64,000 nucleotides of DNA, taken from the NCBI RefSeq assembly GCF_001305595.1, contig NZ_CP012404.1, positions 648,513-712,512 of the forward strand, given 5' to 3'. The position numbers and the translations under genes are program-made. Source of the stretch: Azospirillum thiophilum. GTDB taxonomy: Bacteria; Pseudomonadota; Alphaproteobacteria; Azospirillales; Azospirillaceae. Numbering within the stretch: the first letter of the stretch is position 1; each line of letters opens with the position of its first letter. The notes under the pieces were generated by a model. The model was not told the origin of the DNA. It made no database searches and saw only the letters and a list, made by a program, of their open reading frames with translations. This document shows positions 49,688 to 58,142 of this stretch, piece after piece.

Positions 49688-50209
49688 TCACATGATCTTT
49701 TCGAACCGGAACATCTCGCCGCCGCCGGGCAGGCCGGACGGGCCGGGGAAATGCGGATCGGGATGACGGGCGCTGAAGAACTCGACGATCTTGAAGCCGC
49801 ACTTGTTCACGTAGAAATGGATGTTCCGTTTCTCGAAATAGGGCGTGTGCGTCTGCCAGACGACGGTCTTGGGAAACATCCGCTCGATCGCCGTCCAGGC
49901 CTGGAAGCCCAGGCCGCGGCCATGCTCCCGCGGGGACAGGAAGAAGAGATCCAGCGCGTTGCGGTTCGTGACCTCGTCGATCACGACGACGGCGCCGCCG
50001 ACCCTGCGGCCGTCGCAGAGGATGTGCAGGAGCAGGGTGCCCGGCGCGGTGATGGATTGGTCGAGATCGCTGCCCGACGGGATCGAACCGTCCGGAAGGG
50101 AGCCGAACTCCTCGATGACGGCGACCGCGAAGGCCGCCTCCATCTCCGTCTTGAAGTCCGGCAGATCGCGGGAGTCGACTCTCGCGAGTGTGACCTGAGT
50201 CTCTTGCAT
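49688..50209 (-). CDS. GNAT-family acetyltransferase-like protein
   Basis: A 173-residue protein with a divergent GNAT core: GGAVVVIDEVTNRNALDLFFLSPREHGRGLGFQAWTAIE and YFEKRNIHFYVNKCGFKIVEFF. ATG 50209 was chosen because conserved sequence begins there (QETQVTLARVDSRDLPDF); the frame is open further upstream. Ribosome site weak. Substrate unknown. Confidence 0.7.
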   Translation of the reverse strand: MQETQVTLARVDSRDLPDFKTEMEAAFAVAVIEEFGSLPDGSIPSGSDLDQSITAPGTLLLHILCDGRRVGGAVVVIDEVTNRNALDLFFLSPREHGRGLGFQAWTAIERMFPKTVVWQTHTPYFEKRNIHFYVNKCGFKIVEFFSARHPDPHFPGPSGLPGGGEMFRFEKIM

Positions 50210-50318
50210 TTTCTTGATCTTGACAATGTCGTGATGCCGATGGGCGGGGCGATCGCGCATCGGCGATGCCCCTGCCTCGACGAAGCGGGCGGCCCCGTCC
50301 CGCCTTGCAGGTCCCGCC

Positions 50319-51209
50319 TTACGCCCCGGTTTCCATCTTCCGTTCCACCGCGGCGGCCCGGATCGCCTTCTGCAGCTTCTCGAAGGCGCGGACCTCGATC
50401 TGGCGGACACGCTCGCGGCTGATGCCGTATTTCTGCGACAGATCCTCCAGCGTCGTCGGCACCTCGCGCAGGCGGCGCTCGGTCAGGATGTCGCGCTCGC
50501 GGTCGTTCAGCGCGGTCATCGCGCCGGCCAGCAGCTCGCGCCGCTTGCCCAGCTCCTCGCGGTCGGCCAGCGAGATTTCCTGGCTGGCGGTCTCGTCGAC
50601 CAGGAAATCCTGCCATTCGCCCTCGCTTTCGGCGCGCAGCGGCGCGTTCAGCGAATGGTCGGGGCTGGCGAGGCGCCGGTTCATGTTGACGACGTCCTGT
50701 TCCGGCACGTCGAGCTTGGTGGCGATGGCATGGACCTGCTCGGGCGACAGGTCGCCCTCCTCGATCGCCTGCATCTGGCCCTTCAGCCGGCGCAGGTTGA
50801 AGAACAGCTTCTTCTGGGCGGCGGTGGTGCCCATCTTCACCAGCGACCAGCTGTGCAGGATGTATTCCTGGATGGCGGCGCGGATCCACCACATGGCGTA
50901 GGTCGCCAGCCGGAAGCCGCGGTCGGGGTCGAAGCGCTTGACCGCCTGCATCATGCCGACATTGCCCTCGGAGATCAGCTCCGACAAAGGCAGGCCGTAG
51001 CCGCGGTAGCCCATGGCGATCTTGGCGACCAGCCGCAGATGGCTGGTCACGAGCTGGTGGGCGGCGCCGGAATCCTCATGCTCCTGCCAGCGCTTGGCGA
51101 GCATGTATTCCCGCTGCGGCTCCAGCATCGGAAACTTGCGGATTTCCTGGAGATAGCGGGACAGGTTGCTTTCGGACCCGATCGCAGGAACGCTGGACGC
51201 CGTCGCCAT
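50319..51209 (-). CDS. rpoH: RNA polymerase sigma-32 factor RpoH
   Basis: A 296-residue heat-shock sigma factor. Region 2 has LVTSHLRLVAKIAMGYRGYGLPLSELISEGNVGMMQAVKRFDPDRGFRLATYAMWWIRAAIQEYI. The RpoH box QKKLFFNLR follows, and region 4 ends with TLEDLSQKYGISRERVRQIEVRAFEKLQ. GAGGGGG precedes ATG 51209. It directs transcription of chaperone and protease genes; alphaproteobacteria often carry more than one copy. Confidence 0.95.
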   Translation of the reverse strand: MATASSVPAIGSESNLSRYLQEIRKFPMLEPQREYMLAKRWQEHEDSGAAHQLVTSHLRLVAKIAMGYRGYGLPLSELISEGNVGMMQAVKRFDPDRGFRLATYAMWWIRAAIQEYILHSWSLVKMGTTAAQKKLFFNLRRLKGQMQAIEEGDLSPEQVHAIATKLDVPEQDVVNMNRRLASPDHSLNAPLRAESEGEWQDFLVDETASQEISLADREELGKRRELLAGAMTALNDRERDILTERRLREVPTTLEDLSQKYGISRERVRQIEVRAFEKLQKAIRAAAVERKMETGA

Positions 51210-51370
51210 GGCTCAAAACCCCCTCTTCGACGGCCGCTATGCACTGCGAAGGAATCGCATGCATACGGCCATTCTTCAGCGCGGGTTCCATAGGCCGCCC
51301 TGAATGAGCGGGGGTGGAACCTCACCATTGACGCGAAGTCTACCCAAGAAAAATTCTCCGGTGTACCGTT

Positions 51371-52417
51371 TTAAACCGTCTCCAAGGTGACAATTAGTTC
51401 ATGAATATCAGCCGGAATTGAGGATCGGAACGTCACGATCTCGCCATTAACCGGATGACGGAAGGTCAGCGCCACGGCATGCAGCGCCTGGCGTGGAAAC
51501 CCAACAAGGCTTCCGCGCGCAGGTTCCGGCAGCAGCGAGGCGAACTTGCCCCCCGGTCGTCCCGACCGGCCGCGGCCATAGAGCGGGTCGCCGACCAGCG
51601 GATGGCCGATGTGGGTCAGGTGGACGCGGATCTGGTGGGTGCGCCCGGTTTCCAGCACGCATTCGACCAGCGACGCCGCCATGCCGAAGCTCTTGACCAC
51701 GCGGTAGCGGGTGGCGGCCGGCTTGCCGCCGCCGGTCACCACCGCCATCTTCTTGCGGTCGGCGGAGCTGCGGCCGATGTTGCCCTCGATCCGGCCCTGC
51801 CTCGGGTTGGGCACGCCCCAGACCAGCGCCAGATAGGTGCGGCTGAGGGTGCGGTCGGCGAACTGCTCGGTCAGGCCATGGTGGGCACGGTCGTGCTTGG
51901 CCACCACCATCAGGCCGCTGGTGTCCTTGTCCAGCCGATGGACGATGCCGGGCCGCCTGACCCCGCCGATTCCGGACAGGCTGTCGCCGCAATGGGCCAG
52001 CAGGGCGTTGACCAGCGTGCCGTCGGCATTGCCGGCGGCCGGATGCACCACCAGCCCGGCCGGCTTGTCGATCACCAGCACGTCGGCATCCTCGTACACC
52101 ACGGTCAGCGGGATGTCCTGGGGCTGCGGTTGGGCCGCCTCCGCCTCCGGCACCTGCAAGACGAAGGTCTGGCCGGGTTTGACCCTCAGGGACGCGTCCG
52201 TTATCGTCCGCCCGTCGCCGCGCACGCAGCCCTGCTCCAGCAGGGCCTGAACGCGCGACCGCGACAGGTCCGGCAGCCCGGCGGCCAGCGCCTTGTCCAG
52301 GCGCAGGCCGGCGGCAGGGGCTGGAACCGTGTAGGTCAGCGGACCGGCGGGGCCGGGGGCGGAACCGGCGGCGTCGTCGTCGGGTTCGTCGAACTCGTCG
52401 GGGATATCGTCAGCCAT
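51371..52417 (-). CDS. rluD: 23S rRNA pseudouridine synthase RluD-like
   Basis: A 348-residue enzyme with an acidic N-terminal extension, an S4 RNA-binding domain (LRLDKALAAGLPDLSRSRVQALLEQG) and the RluA-family catalytic domain with GIVHRLDKDTSGLMVVAK carrying the catalytic aspartate. Family members modify helix 69 uridines of 23S rRNA. Divergent from the DUF6476 gene and upstream of rpoH on the same strand. Confidence 0.92.
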   Translation of the reverse strand: MADDIPDEFDEPDDDAAGSAPGPAGPLTYTVPAPAAGLRLDKALAAGLPDLSRSRVQALLEQGCVRGDGRTITDASLRVKPGQTFVLQVPEAEAAQPQPQDIPLTVVYEDADVLVIDKPAGLVVHPAAGNADGTLVNALLAHCGDSLSGIGGVRRPGIVHRLDKDTSGLMVVAKHDRAHHGLTEQFADRTLSRTYLALVWGVPNPRQGRIEGNIGRSSADRKKMAVVTGGGKPAATRYRVVKSFGMAASLVECVLETGRTHQIRVHLTHIGHPLVGDPLYGRGRSGRPGGKFASLLPEPARGSLVGFPRQALHAVALTFRHPVNGEIVTFRSSIPADIHELIVTLETV

Positions 52418-52469
52418 CGGGCGTGCGTGTCGCGTCCTGTTTCAATCGTCCGGGAGTGGACCCCAAACC

Positions 52470-52811
52470 GTGCAGATCCTCAAGGCACTCGTCGTCATCA
52501 TGGGCGTTCTGATCATCGCCGGCTTCGCCTTCCTGGGCGTCGAGCTGTACAAGCGCATGTCGGACCCCGCCCGCGCCATCTCCTCCGCCTCCTCCGGAGA
52601 GACCGACCGCAGTGGAGAGCGGGGCGCCGACCGCACCGTCGACGTGACGCTGGACGTCCCGGCCGGCGCCCGCATCGGCGAGATGCTGGCGGTCGGCAAC
52701 CGCGTCCTCTTCAAGGTGACGCTGCCGCAGGGGCCGGACCGGCTGTACCTGATGGATCCGCGCAGCGGCGCCGTCACCGCCACCATCACCGCGGGCAGGC
52801 CCGCCCAGTAA
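52470..52811 (+). CDS. DUF6476-like single-pass membrane protein
   Basis: A 113-residue protein with one N-terminal membrane helix (ALVVIMGVLIIAGFAFLGVEL) and a small soluble domain ending in LYLMDPRSGAVTATI. It is similar to the alphaproteobacterial DUF6476 family that sits beside rluD. The start is GTG 52470. Function unknown. Confidence 0.7.
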   Translation: MQILKALVVIMGVLIIAGFAFLGVELYKRMSDPARAISSASSGETDRSGERGADRTVDVTLDVPAGARIGEMLAVGNRVLFKVTLPQGPDRLYLMDPRSGAVTATITAGRPAQ

Positions 52812-52852
52812 GAACCGGCAAGCCCGCTCCTTAAGGAACAAGGTCCGCGACC

Positions 52853-53887
52853 ATGCATGATTTCCGCAGCGACAACGTCGCCGGCGCCGCTCCCCAGGTG
52901 ATGACCGCGCTGGCGATGGCCGCGTCGGGCACCGCCGCCCCCTACGGCAACGATCCCTGGACGCAGCGGGTGACCGAGCGGCTGGGCGCGATCTTCGCGA
53001 CCGAGGTGGCGGTCTTCCCGGTCGCCACCGGCACCGCGGCCAATTCGCTGGCCCTGTCGGCGCTGGTGCCGCCCTTCGGCGCCGTGCTGTGCCACGAGGA
53101 CGCGCACATCACCATCGACGAGTGCGGCGCGCCGGAATTCTTCACCGGCGGCGCCAAGCTGGTCCCGCTGGCCGGCGAGCATGGCAAGCTGACGCCCGAC
53201 GCGGTGCAGCGCCACATCGCCAGGGCCGGCGTCGGCGTCGTCCACCGCGTCCAGCCCGCCGCCCTCAGCCTGACCCAGGCGACGGAGGCCGGCACGGTCT
53301 ACAGCCCGGCCGAGGTCGAGGCGCTGGTCGAGGTCGCCCATGCCAACGGCATGGCGGTGCATATGGACGGCGCCCGCTTCGCCAACGCCATCGCCCGGCT
53401 GGGCTGCGCCCCGGCCGACGTGACGTGGCGGGCCGGGGTCGACGTGCTGACGCTGGGCGGCACCAAGGGCGGCTGCCTCGCCGCCGAGGCGGTGGTGTTC
53501 TTCAACCCGGCGATGGCCGAGGATTTCGGCTTCGGCCGCAAGCGCGGCGGCCATCTGGTGTCGAAGATGCGCTTCCTGTCGGCGCAGCTCGACGCCTGGC
53601 TGGCCGACGGCCTGTGGCTCGGGCTTGCGGCCCACGCCAACGCCATGGCCGACCGTCTGGCCGCCGGCCTGACCGCGCTGCCCGGCGTGACGCTGGCCCA
53701 TCCGGTCGAGGCCAACGAGTTGTTCGTCCGCCTGCCCGGCCCTTACGCCGAGGCGCTGGAGGCGGCAGGCTACGGCTTCTACCGCTGGGACGACGGCACG
53801 GCGCGGTTCGTCACCGCCTTCGACACTCCGGCGGCGGCGGTGGACGGGCTGGTGGATATTTTGCGGCGGATCTCAGAAAAGGCTTGA
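52853..53887 (+). CDS. Low-specificity L-threonine aldolase (beta-eliminating lyase family)
   Basis: A 344-residue PLP enzyme. Features are FRSDNVAGAAPQVM at the N-terminus, PYGNDPWTQRVTERL, HEDAHITIDECGAPEFF, and the Schiff-base lysine in LTLGGTKGGCLAAEA. It splits L-threonine or allo-threonine to glycine and acetaldehyde, or phenylserine-type analogues. Confidence 0.9.
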   Translation: MHDFRSDNVAGAAPQVMTALAMAASGTAAPYGNDPWTQRVTERLGAIFATEVAVFPVATGTAANSLALSALVPPFGAVLCHEDAHITIDECGAPEFFTGGAKLVPLAGEHGKLTPDAVQRHIARAGVGVVHRVQPAALSLTQATEAGTVYSPAEVEALVEVAHANGMAVHMDGARFANAIARLGCAPADVTWRAGVDVLTLGGTKGGCLAAEAVVFFNPAMAEDFGFGRKRGGHLVSKMRFLSAQLDAWLADGLWLGLAAHANAMADRLAAGLTALPGVTLAHPVEANELFVRLPGPYAEALEAAGYGFYRWDDGTARFVTAFDTPAAAVDGLVDILRRISEKA

Positions 53888-53930
53888 TCGGCGGTCCGGG
53901 CTTCGTTAGAAACCCGCCCACGCCGATGAC

Positions 53931-54006
53931 GTCCCCATCGTCTAGAGGCCTAGGACACCGCCCTCTCACGGCGGTAACAGGGGTTCGAATCCCCTTGGGG
54001 ACGCCA
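53931..54006 (+). tRNA. tRNA-Glu (anticodon CTC), copy 1
   Basis: A 76-nt cloverleaf with encoded CCA. The anticodon stem is CCGCC/GGCGG with loop CTCTCAC, giving CTC; the T-arm has GGTTCGAATCC. Confidence 0.97.
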
Positions 54007-54078
54007 ACCTTTCCATGGTTGGATCAGGCGACGGATGGCAAGCCTCCATCCCCGCCGGTTGAAGCATCGGGACCAGAC

Positions 54079-54154
54079 GTCCCCATCGTCTAGAGGCCTA
54101 GGACACCGCCCTCTCACGGCGGTAACAGGGGTTCGAATCCCCTTGGGGACGCCA
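54079..54154 (+). tRNA. tRNA-Glu (anticodon CTC), copy 2
   Basis: Identical over its 76 nt to the copy at 53931, 72 bp downstream and in tandem. The intervening spacer is unrelated to the sequence before copy 1 except for the bases ACGTCC at the junction. Confidence 0.97.
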
Positions 54155-54570
54155 TCCATGCCGGAATCACGGCATGTGCGACTGCCATATATCCTGACAC
54201 TTTCGCAGCAACGCACCTTCATCATCCGTGATGGCGAAGGCGGACTGCTGTTTCGCTCCCAGCGTGGTTTCGCAAACCGCGTTGAATGATGCGCATGTGC
54301 CCCGCACCGGAACCTCGGCGCGCAGGAACCCGGCTCAATTACTTCACAGTAAAATAATCAGCCATACCGAATATGACTTGCCCGCATGTCAAGCATGCTT
54401 CCGATAAAAGCCTTCAATTGCATGCCTTCACAATTTGTTAATGCGGAACCGAAAATAATAAACGAAGACACGGCACAAATATATCAGGTCAATTTTCTTT
54501 CCGATCGTGAGTTATTTTCTTCCATGTGCCGGTCCGGCGTCGTAACGCCCGAATCCGGGGGAATCCTGTC
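54155..54570. other. AT-richer gap downstream of tandem tRNA-Glu genes
   Basis: Clearly lower in GC than the surroundings, with short A/T runs around 54340-54500. No integrase, attachment-site duplicate or family-matching ORF is visible. It leads into the unrecognised ORF at 54571, so it may be the edge of an acquired segment. Confidence 0.45.
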
Positions 54571-55731
54571 ATGCCAACAACAGTCAGCATGTCGCCAGTC
54601 CTCAAGCAGATACTCTGGGGCGGCAGCAGCATTTCGCTCAATCTGATCACCGTGCACAAGCGGGTCGACAGGCATGCCATGCATTTTTTCGATACGCCGG
54701 ACCTCAACCGGACCGTCCTGTTCAAGCATCCGAATTTTCACGAGAACAAGCCCCGCGATGAACTGATGCTGTGGAGCGATGATGCAACGGACCAGGAGCA
54801 TTCCGAGCGCCCGATCGAAACCGGTATCTACTCACCGTTGCTCCATGACCGGCCGGAGGCAGGCGGCGAGGCCATATACTTGCGGATGAAGAACTGCAAC
54901 GAGCTTCTTGAAGAGAGTTTCGGTGTTTCAGAGCAGGTCTCGGGGCGTGACCTGTCATTGTTGAACGTCATCGACAATACGCCGTCTCTGGATCCCTTCC
55001 TTTTGCGGACGTCTGTCGAAGACAGAAAAATACCGTTCAATCATGAACTGTGGAACATATCGGATCAGGAAAACGAGAAAATCCGAAACGCCATCGCCGG
55101 CAAGATCCGCCCGATCATCGAAGTCGCTCTTTTCAGCGGTGCCGACAACATCTGGTCTTCGGCGCGGGTGGACGACTTCCTGAAAGCGATCTGGAATCCG
55201 GACCTGCCGGACGCCCAGGAATTCGTGGCCTCCTTCGGTTTCGATCTCGTCGAATCCGCGAGCGTGTTCAGCGCATGGAAAGGCGTGACCTTCTACGAGC
55301 TTCAGGTGATGCGGGGTGGCCCCAAAGCGGTGGAACTCCTGAAATGGCTGCGCTCGCCGCTAAGCGTCCCGCTCGACATCACGTCGAACCGGATGTACGA
55401 GCAGCAATTGACGATGTTCATCGAGAAAGTGGCGAACGACGTCGAATCGGTGCTGCACGACATCCGCTTGATCATGAGCGAGTATGAGCAATGCCTTGCG
55501 GATTTCCAAGCGGGGCGGCCCGAGAAGTTCCGTGACTTCCTGCGCACTTGCCGCAGGAAATACTGGCTGATGGGATACTGCGTCTCGGCGATCAACAATG
55601 TCGCGCTGAGCTACCAGCAATACAAACGCTACTCATCGGCTGGGCGGATGTTCTATCATCAGATGAACGAGATGCTTCGCCACATGTCGGTGGCACTGGA
55701 TCGACGCCGCGAACGTCCGTTGACGTTCTGA
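54571..55731 (+). CDS. Hypothetical protein, unrecognised
   Basis: A 386-residue soluble protein with no signal peptide, membrane segment or family motif I recognise. The N-terminal third looks beta-rich (SISLNLITVHKRVDRHAMHFF, EAIYLRMKNCNELLEESF). The C-terminal third is strongly helical (EKVANDVESVLHDIRLIMSEYEQCLADF, then YEQQ and YRKYWLMG-like segments). GGGGGA about 9 bases upstream supports ATG 54571; an ATG at 54526 is in frame. Base composition is less GC-rich than its neighbours, and it follows two tRNA genes, which hints at acquisition. Confidence 0.6.
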   Translation: MPTTVSMSPVLKQILWGGSSISLNLITVHKRVDRHAMHFFDTPDLNRTVLFKHPNFHENKPRDELMLWSDDATDQEHSERPIETGIYSPLLHDRPEAGGEAIYLRMKNCNELLEESFGVSEQVSGRDLSLLNVIDNTPSLDPFLLRTSVEDRKIPFNHELWNISDQENEKIRNAIAGKIRPIIEVALFSGADNIWSSARVDDFLKAIWNPDLPDAQEFVASFGFDLVESASVFSAWKGVTFYELQVMRGGPKAVELLKWLRSPLSVPLDITSNRMYEQQLTMFIEKVANDVESVLHDIRLIMSEYEQCLADFQAGRPEKFRDFLRTCRRKYWLMGYCVSAINNVALSYQQYKRYSSAGRMFYHQMNEMLRHMSVALDRRRERPLTF

Positions 55732-55747
55732 CGGCCCCTCCGGGAAA

Positions 55748-55910
55748 TGCGCCCGGTGACGGGGGGAATCGTCACCGGGCGCGGGGCGGGGCTGGAGGTT
55801 TCAGCCCGACCGGCGCCGGGGAGCGCCGGCCGTGAAGACAGAGTTAGACGGCAGGCGCCTCCGGATAAATCGAGGAGTTCCGACAACACTATTCGTCCGG
55901 AAACAACAAT
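55748..55910 (+). repeat. Intergenic direct repeat, copy A (about 163 bp)
   Basis: About 90% identical by eye to 57839-58002. It begins with the hairpin described at 55749 and ends in a conserved block CCGACAACACTATTCG followed by CCGGAAACAACAAT. It lies after the hypothetical ORF. Confidence 0.9.
55749..55782. terminator. Hairpin of repeat copy A
   Basis: A perfect 13-bp stem (GCGCCCGGTGACG with CGTCACCGGGCGC) and an 8-nt loop, 18 bp after the stop at 55731. No U-tract follows. The same hairpin recurs in copy B at 57840-57874. Confidence 0.6.
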
Positions 55911-56023
55911 CGGGGTCTGCCCGCCCGCTCCCTCGGCCGGAACCGCTGGAGCGCGTTGACCACCCCGTCGGCCAGCCCAGCGATCCGTTCGAGCATTCCG
56001 GGCGCCGATCTGATCCGATCCAT
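55889..56023 (-). CDS. Possible small ORF (44 aa)
   Basis: ATG 56023 to TAG 55889 encodes RIRSAPGMLERIAGLADGVV then NALQRFRPRERAGRPRLLF. The central helix is plausible for a small protein, but no ribosome site or family is recognised, and its 3' end lies in repeat copy A. It may be chance or the tail of a decayed gene. Confidence 0.25.
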   Translation of the reverse strand: MDRIRSAPGMLERIAGLADGVVNALQRFRPRERAGRPRLLFPDE

Positions 56024-56090
56024 GTTCGGCTCGGCCTTGGCGAATTCCGAGAAAGGTCGCCTGCGGTTCGCAAGCTTGCAGGATGCGGGA

Positions 56091-57233
56091 TTACCCGAGC
56101 GCCCCGGTCAGATGCAGCGTCACCCGCAGGCCGCCGTTCGACACCGACACGCCGCCCTCGCCGAAGGGCAGTTCGGTCGCCTGGGCCAGGGACGGCTCGT
56201 TGGTGATGACGGCGACGCGCCAGCCGGCGAAGCCCTGCTTCAAGGTCTGGCCCAGCGCATGGTAGAGCGGCACCAGCGCCTTGCGGTCGGTGCCGAGCCG
56301 GGCGCCATAGGGCGGGTTGACGATGACGAGGCCGGGGGGGCCCTCCGGCGCCACGAGGTCGCTGACGGAATGCTGGCGGAAGTCGGTCCAGGCCGAGACG
56401 CCGGCCCGCTCGGCATTGGCGCGGCTCATGGCGATGGCGCCGGCATCGCGGTCGCTGCCGTAGAAGCGGACCGCAGGCTCCGTGACCGTCCCGGCCCCGC
56501 GCAGGCTCTGCCAGACGGCGGGGTCGAAGCCGGCGAGCTGTTCGAAGGCGAAGCTGCGCGAGCGGCCGGGCTTCAGGCCGGCGGCGATCTCGGCCGCCTC
56601 GATCGGGAAGGTGCCGGAGCCGCACATCGGGTCCACCACCGGCAGCGGCTCCCGCCCGTCATAACCGCAATGGCGCAGGAACAGCGCCGCCAGCGTCTCG
56701 CGCATCGGCGCCTTGTGGACCGCTTCCTTGTGGTTGCGCTTGTGCAGCGACTCTCCCGAGCTGTCGACGCTGATGGTGCAGAGGTCGTCGTCGATGCGGG
56801 CCTTGATCGACACGCCCGGCTCGCCCGCCTCGGGGGCCTCGCGGATGATCGGGGCGCCCAGCTCCTCGGCGATGGCGCGCTGGATGCGCTGGGCGGCGGC
56901 GCCGGCATGGTAGATGCGCGAGCCCTTGCACGACACCTCGACCCGCACCGGAACGTCGGTGCGCAGGAAGTCGGCCCAGGGAACGCGGCGCGCCCGTTTG
57001 TCGAGCTGCGCCAGATGGAAGGCGCGGAAGGAGGCGACGCGGGCCAGGATGCGGGTCGCGCCGCGCATCTCCAGATTGGCCCGCCAGACCTCCGGCCAGC
57101 CGCCGGCAACGGTCACGCCGCCCTTCACCGGGGTCGGGTTCGTGAAACCGCGGGCCTGGGCTTCCGCGCACAGCACGGATTCCAGGCCGGGGGTGGCCAC
57201 CATGAAGATTTCGAAGTCGCTGTCGGTGTTCAT
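56091..57233 (-). CDS. THUMP-domain RNA methyltransferase (RlmL-N/UPF0020 type)
   Basis: A 380-residue protein. The N-terminal THUMP region (FEIFMVATPGLESVLCAEAQARGF, later VRVEVSCKGSRIYHAGA) is followed by SAM-binding MTase motifs VVDPMCGSGTFPIEAAEIA and VIVNPPYGARLG. NPPYG indicates N-methylation of a base, probably guanine-N2 in 23S rRNA or tRNA. It corresponds to the N-terminal half of RlmL, not the fused RlmKL. Confidence 0.88.
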   Translation of the reverse strand: MNTDSDFEIFMVATPGLESVLCAEAQARGFTNPTPVKGGVTVAGGWPEVWRANLEMRGATRILARVASFRAFHLAQLDKRARRVPWADFLRTDVPVRVEVSCKGSRIYHAGAAAQRIQRAIAEELGAPIIREAPEAGEPGVSIKARIDDDLCTISVDSSGESLHKRNHKEAVHKAPMRETLAALFLRHCGYDGREPLPVVDPMCGSGTFPIEAAEIAAGLKPGRSRSFAFEQLAGFDPAVWQSLRGAGTVTEPAVRFYGSDRDAGAIAMSRANAERAGVSAWTDFRQHSVSDLVAPEGPPGLVIVNPPYGARLGTDRKALVPLYHALGQTLKQGFAGWRVAVITNEPSLAQATELPFGEGGVSVSNGGLRVTLHLTGALG

Positions 57234-57422
57234 CCCGCCTACATAGCCCGAAGGTCGGCGGGGTGGAAGCTCCTGCTTGCCGCGCGGCGGCGCCGGCTGC
57301 GGAAAGGGCCGGGGAAATCGGCGTACACCCGCGGCAAGATCAGGATCGGGCGGTCAGGCTGACATCAGGCACGCGGTGCCGGCCCAGTCGGTGCCGGCCG
57401 GGCCATTTACCGGGCCGAACGA

Positions 57423-57791
57423 TTACCGATAGGAGCTGTGCGAGGCGATGTCGCTGTCGTGGCCGACGGCGTCACCCGAGGCCGACAAGCCGACGGCGGC
57501 GTCCCGGGCGGTGGAGCCGAGGCCGAGCTTGCCGCGGGCGAAGTTCAGATAGGCGGTGGCGGCCTGGGTGTCGCCCTGGGCGGCGAGCGAGCGGGCGACC
57601 AACAGGGCGATGCGGGCGGCGTCGCGATCGGAGCGTTCGACCGAGGCGTCGGCCTGGGCGGCGCTGGTGGAGGCCAGCAGGCTGTCGAAGCTGGCATCCT
57701 GCGCGGCGGAGGCCGAACCGGCGGTCAGGGCCAGGGCCGACACCGACAGCAGGACGGCGGCGGCAAAGGTGGCGATCTTGTTGGCAGACAT
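57423..57791 (-). CDS. Small secreted protein, hypothetical
   Basis: A 122-residue protein with a clear Sec signal peptide (KIATFAAAVLLSVSALALTAGSASA, cleavage near residue 29). The mature part is a short Ala-rich helical segment (DRDAARIALLVARSLAAQGDTQAATAYLNFARGKLGLG) resembling a single TPR-like hairpin. Preceded by AAAGGG. Repeat copy B lies just upstream. Function unknown. Confidence 0.7.
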   Translation of the reverse strand: MSANKIATFAAAVLLSVSALALTAGSASAAQDASFDSLLASTSAAQADASVERSDRDAARIALLVARSLAAQGDTQAATAYLNFARGKLGLGSTARDAAVGLSASGDAVGHDSDIASHSSYR

Positions 57792-57838
57792 GACGATACC
57801 CTTTCGAAAACGGCCCCGCCGGGCGGGGGAAGGGGGGG

Positions 57839-58002
57839 TGCGCCCGGTGACGGGGGGAAATCGTCACCGGGCGCGGGGCGGGGTTGGAGGTTTCAACCCG
57901 ACCGGCGCCGGGGAGCGTCGGCCGTGAAGAAAGAGTTAAACGTCAGGCACCAGCGGATAAACCCAGGAGTTCCGACAACACTATTCGCCGGAAAACAACA
58001 AT
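57839..58002 (+). repeat. Intergenic direct repeat, copy B (about 164 bp)
   Basis: Second copy of 55748-55910, same orientation, with about 15 differences including single-base indels. It starts with the hairpin at 57840-57874 and lies between two divergent genes (57791 minus, 58143 plus), a different context from copy A. Confidence 0.9.
57840..57874. terminator. Hairpin of repeat copy B
   Basis: Same 13-bp stem as copy A with a 9-nt loop. Here no gene ends beside it, so a pure terminator role does not explain its conservation. Confidence 0.4.
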
Positions 58003-58142
58003 TGTGGGTCACCCTGGGCGTCGCGTTGACGGGCCGGACCGTCGCCGCCTATGATCGGATTGGAACACGAACAATCAGCGCCCTTTTCCATTCCGAACAT
58101 ACCCGGTCACAGGCGCCGATCACATGAGGGGGGATACGCAGC

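Noticed and set aside
51210..51370. RNA thermometer upstream of rpoH
   Set aside because: No convincing helix sequestering the GAGGGGG ribosome site could be drawn.
53950..54225. Minus-strand ORF across the tRNA-Glu pair
   Set aside because: It is the reverse translation of the two identical tRNAs, which explains its internal repeat.
55801..56625. Long minus-strand ORF downstream of the hypothetical gene
   Set aside because: It overlaps the RNA methyltransferase in another frame and then repeat copy A; composition is Arg-rich without a domain.
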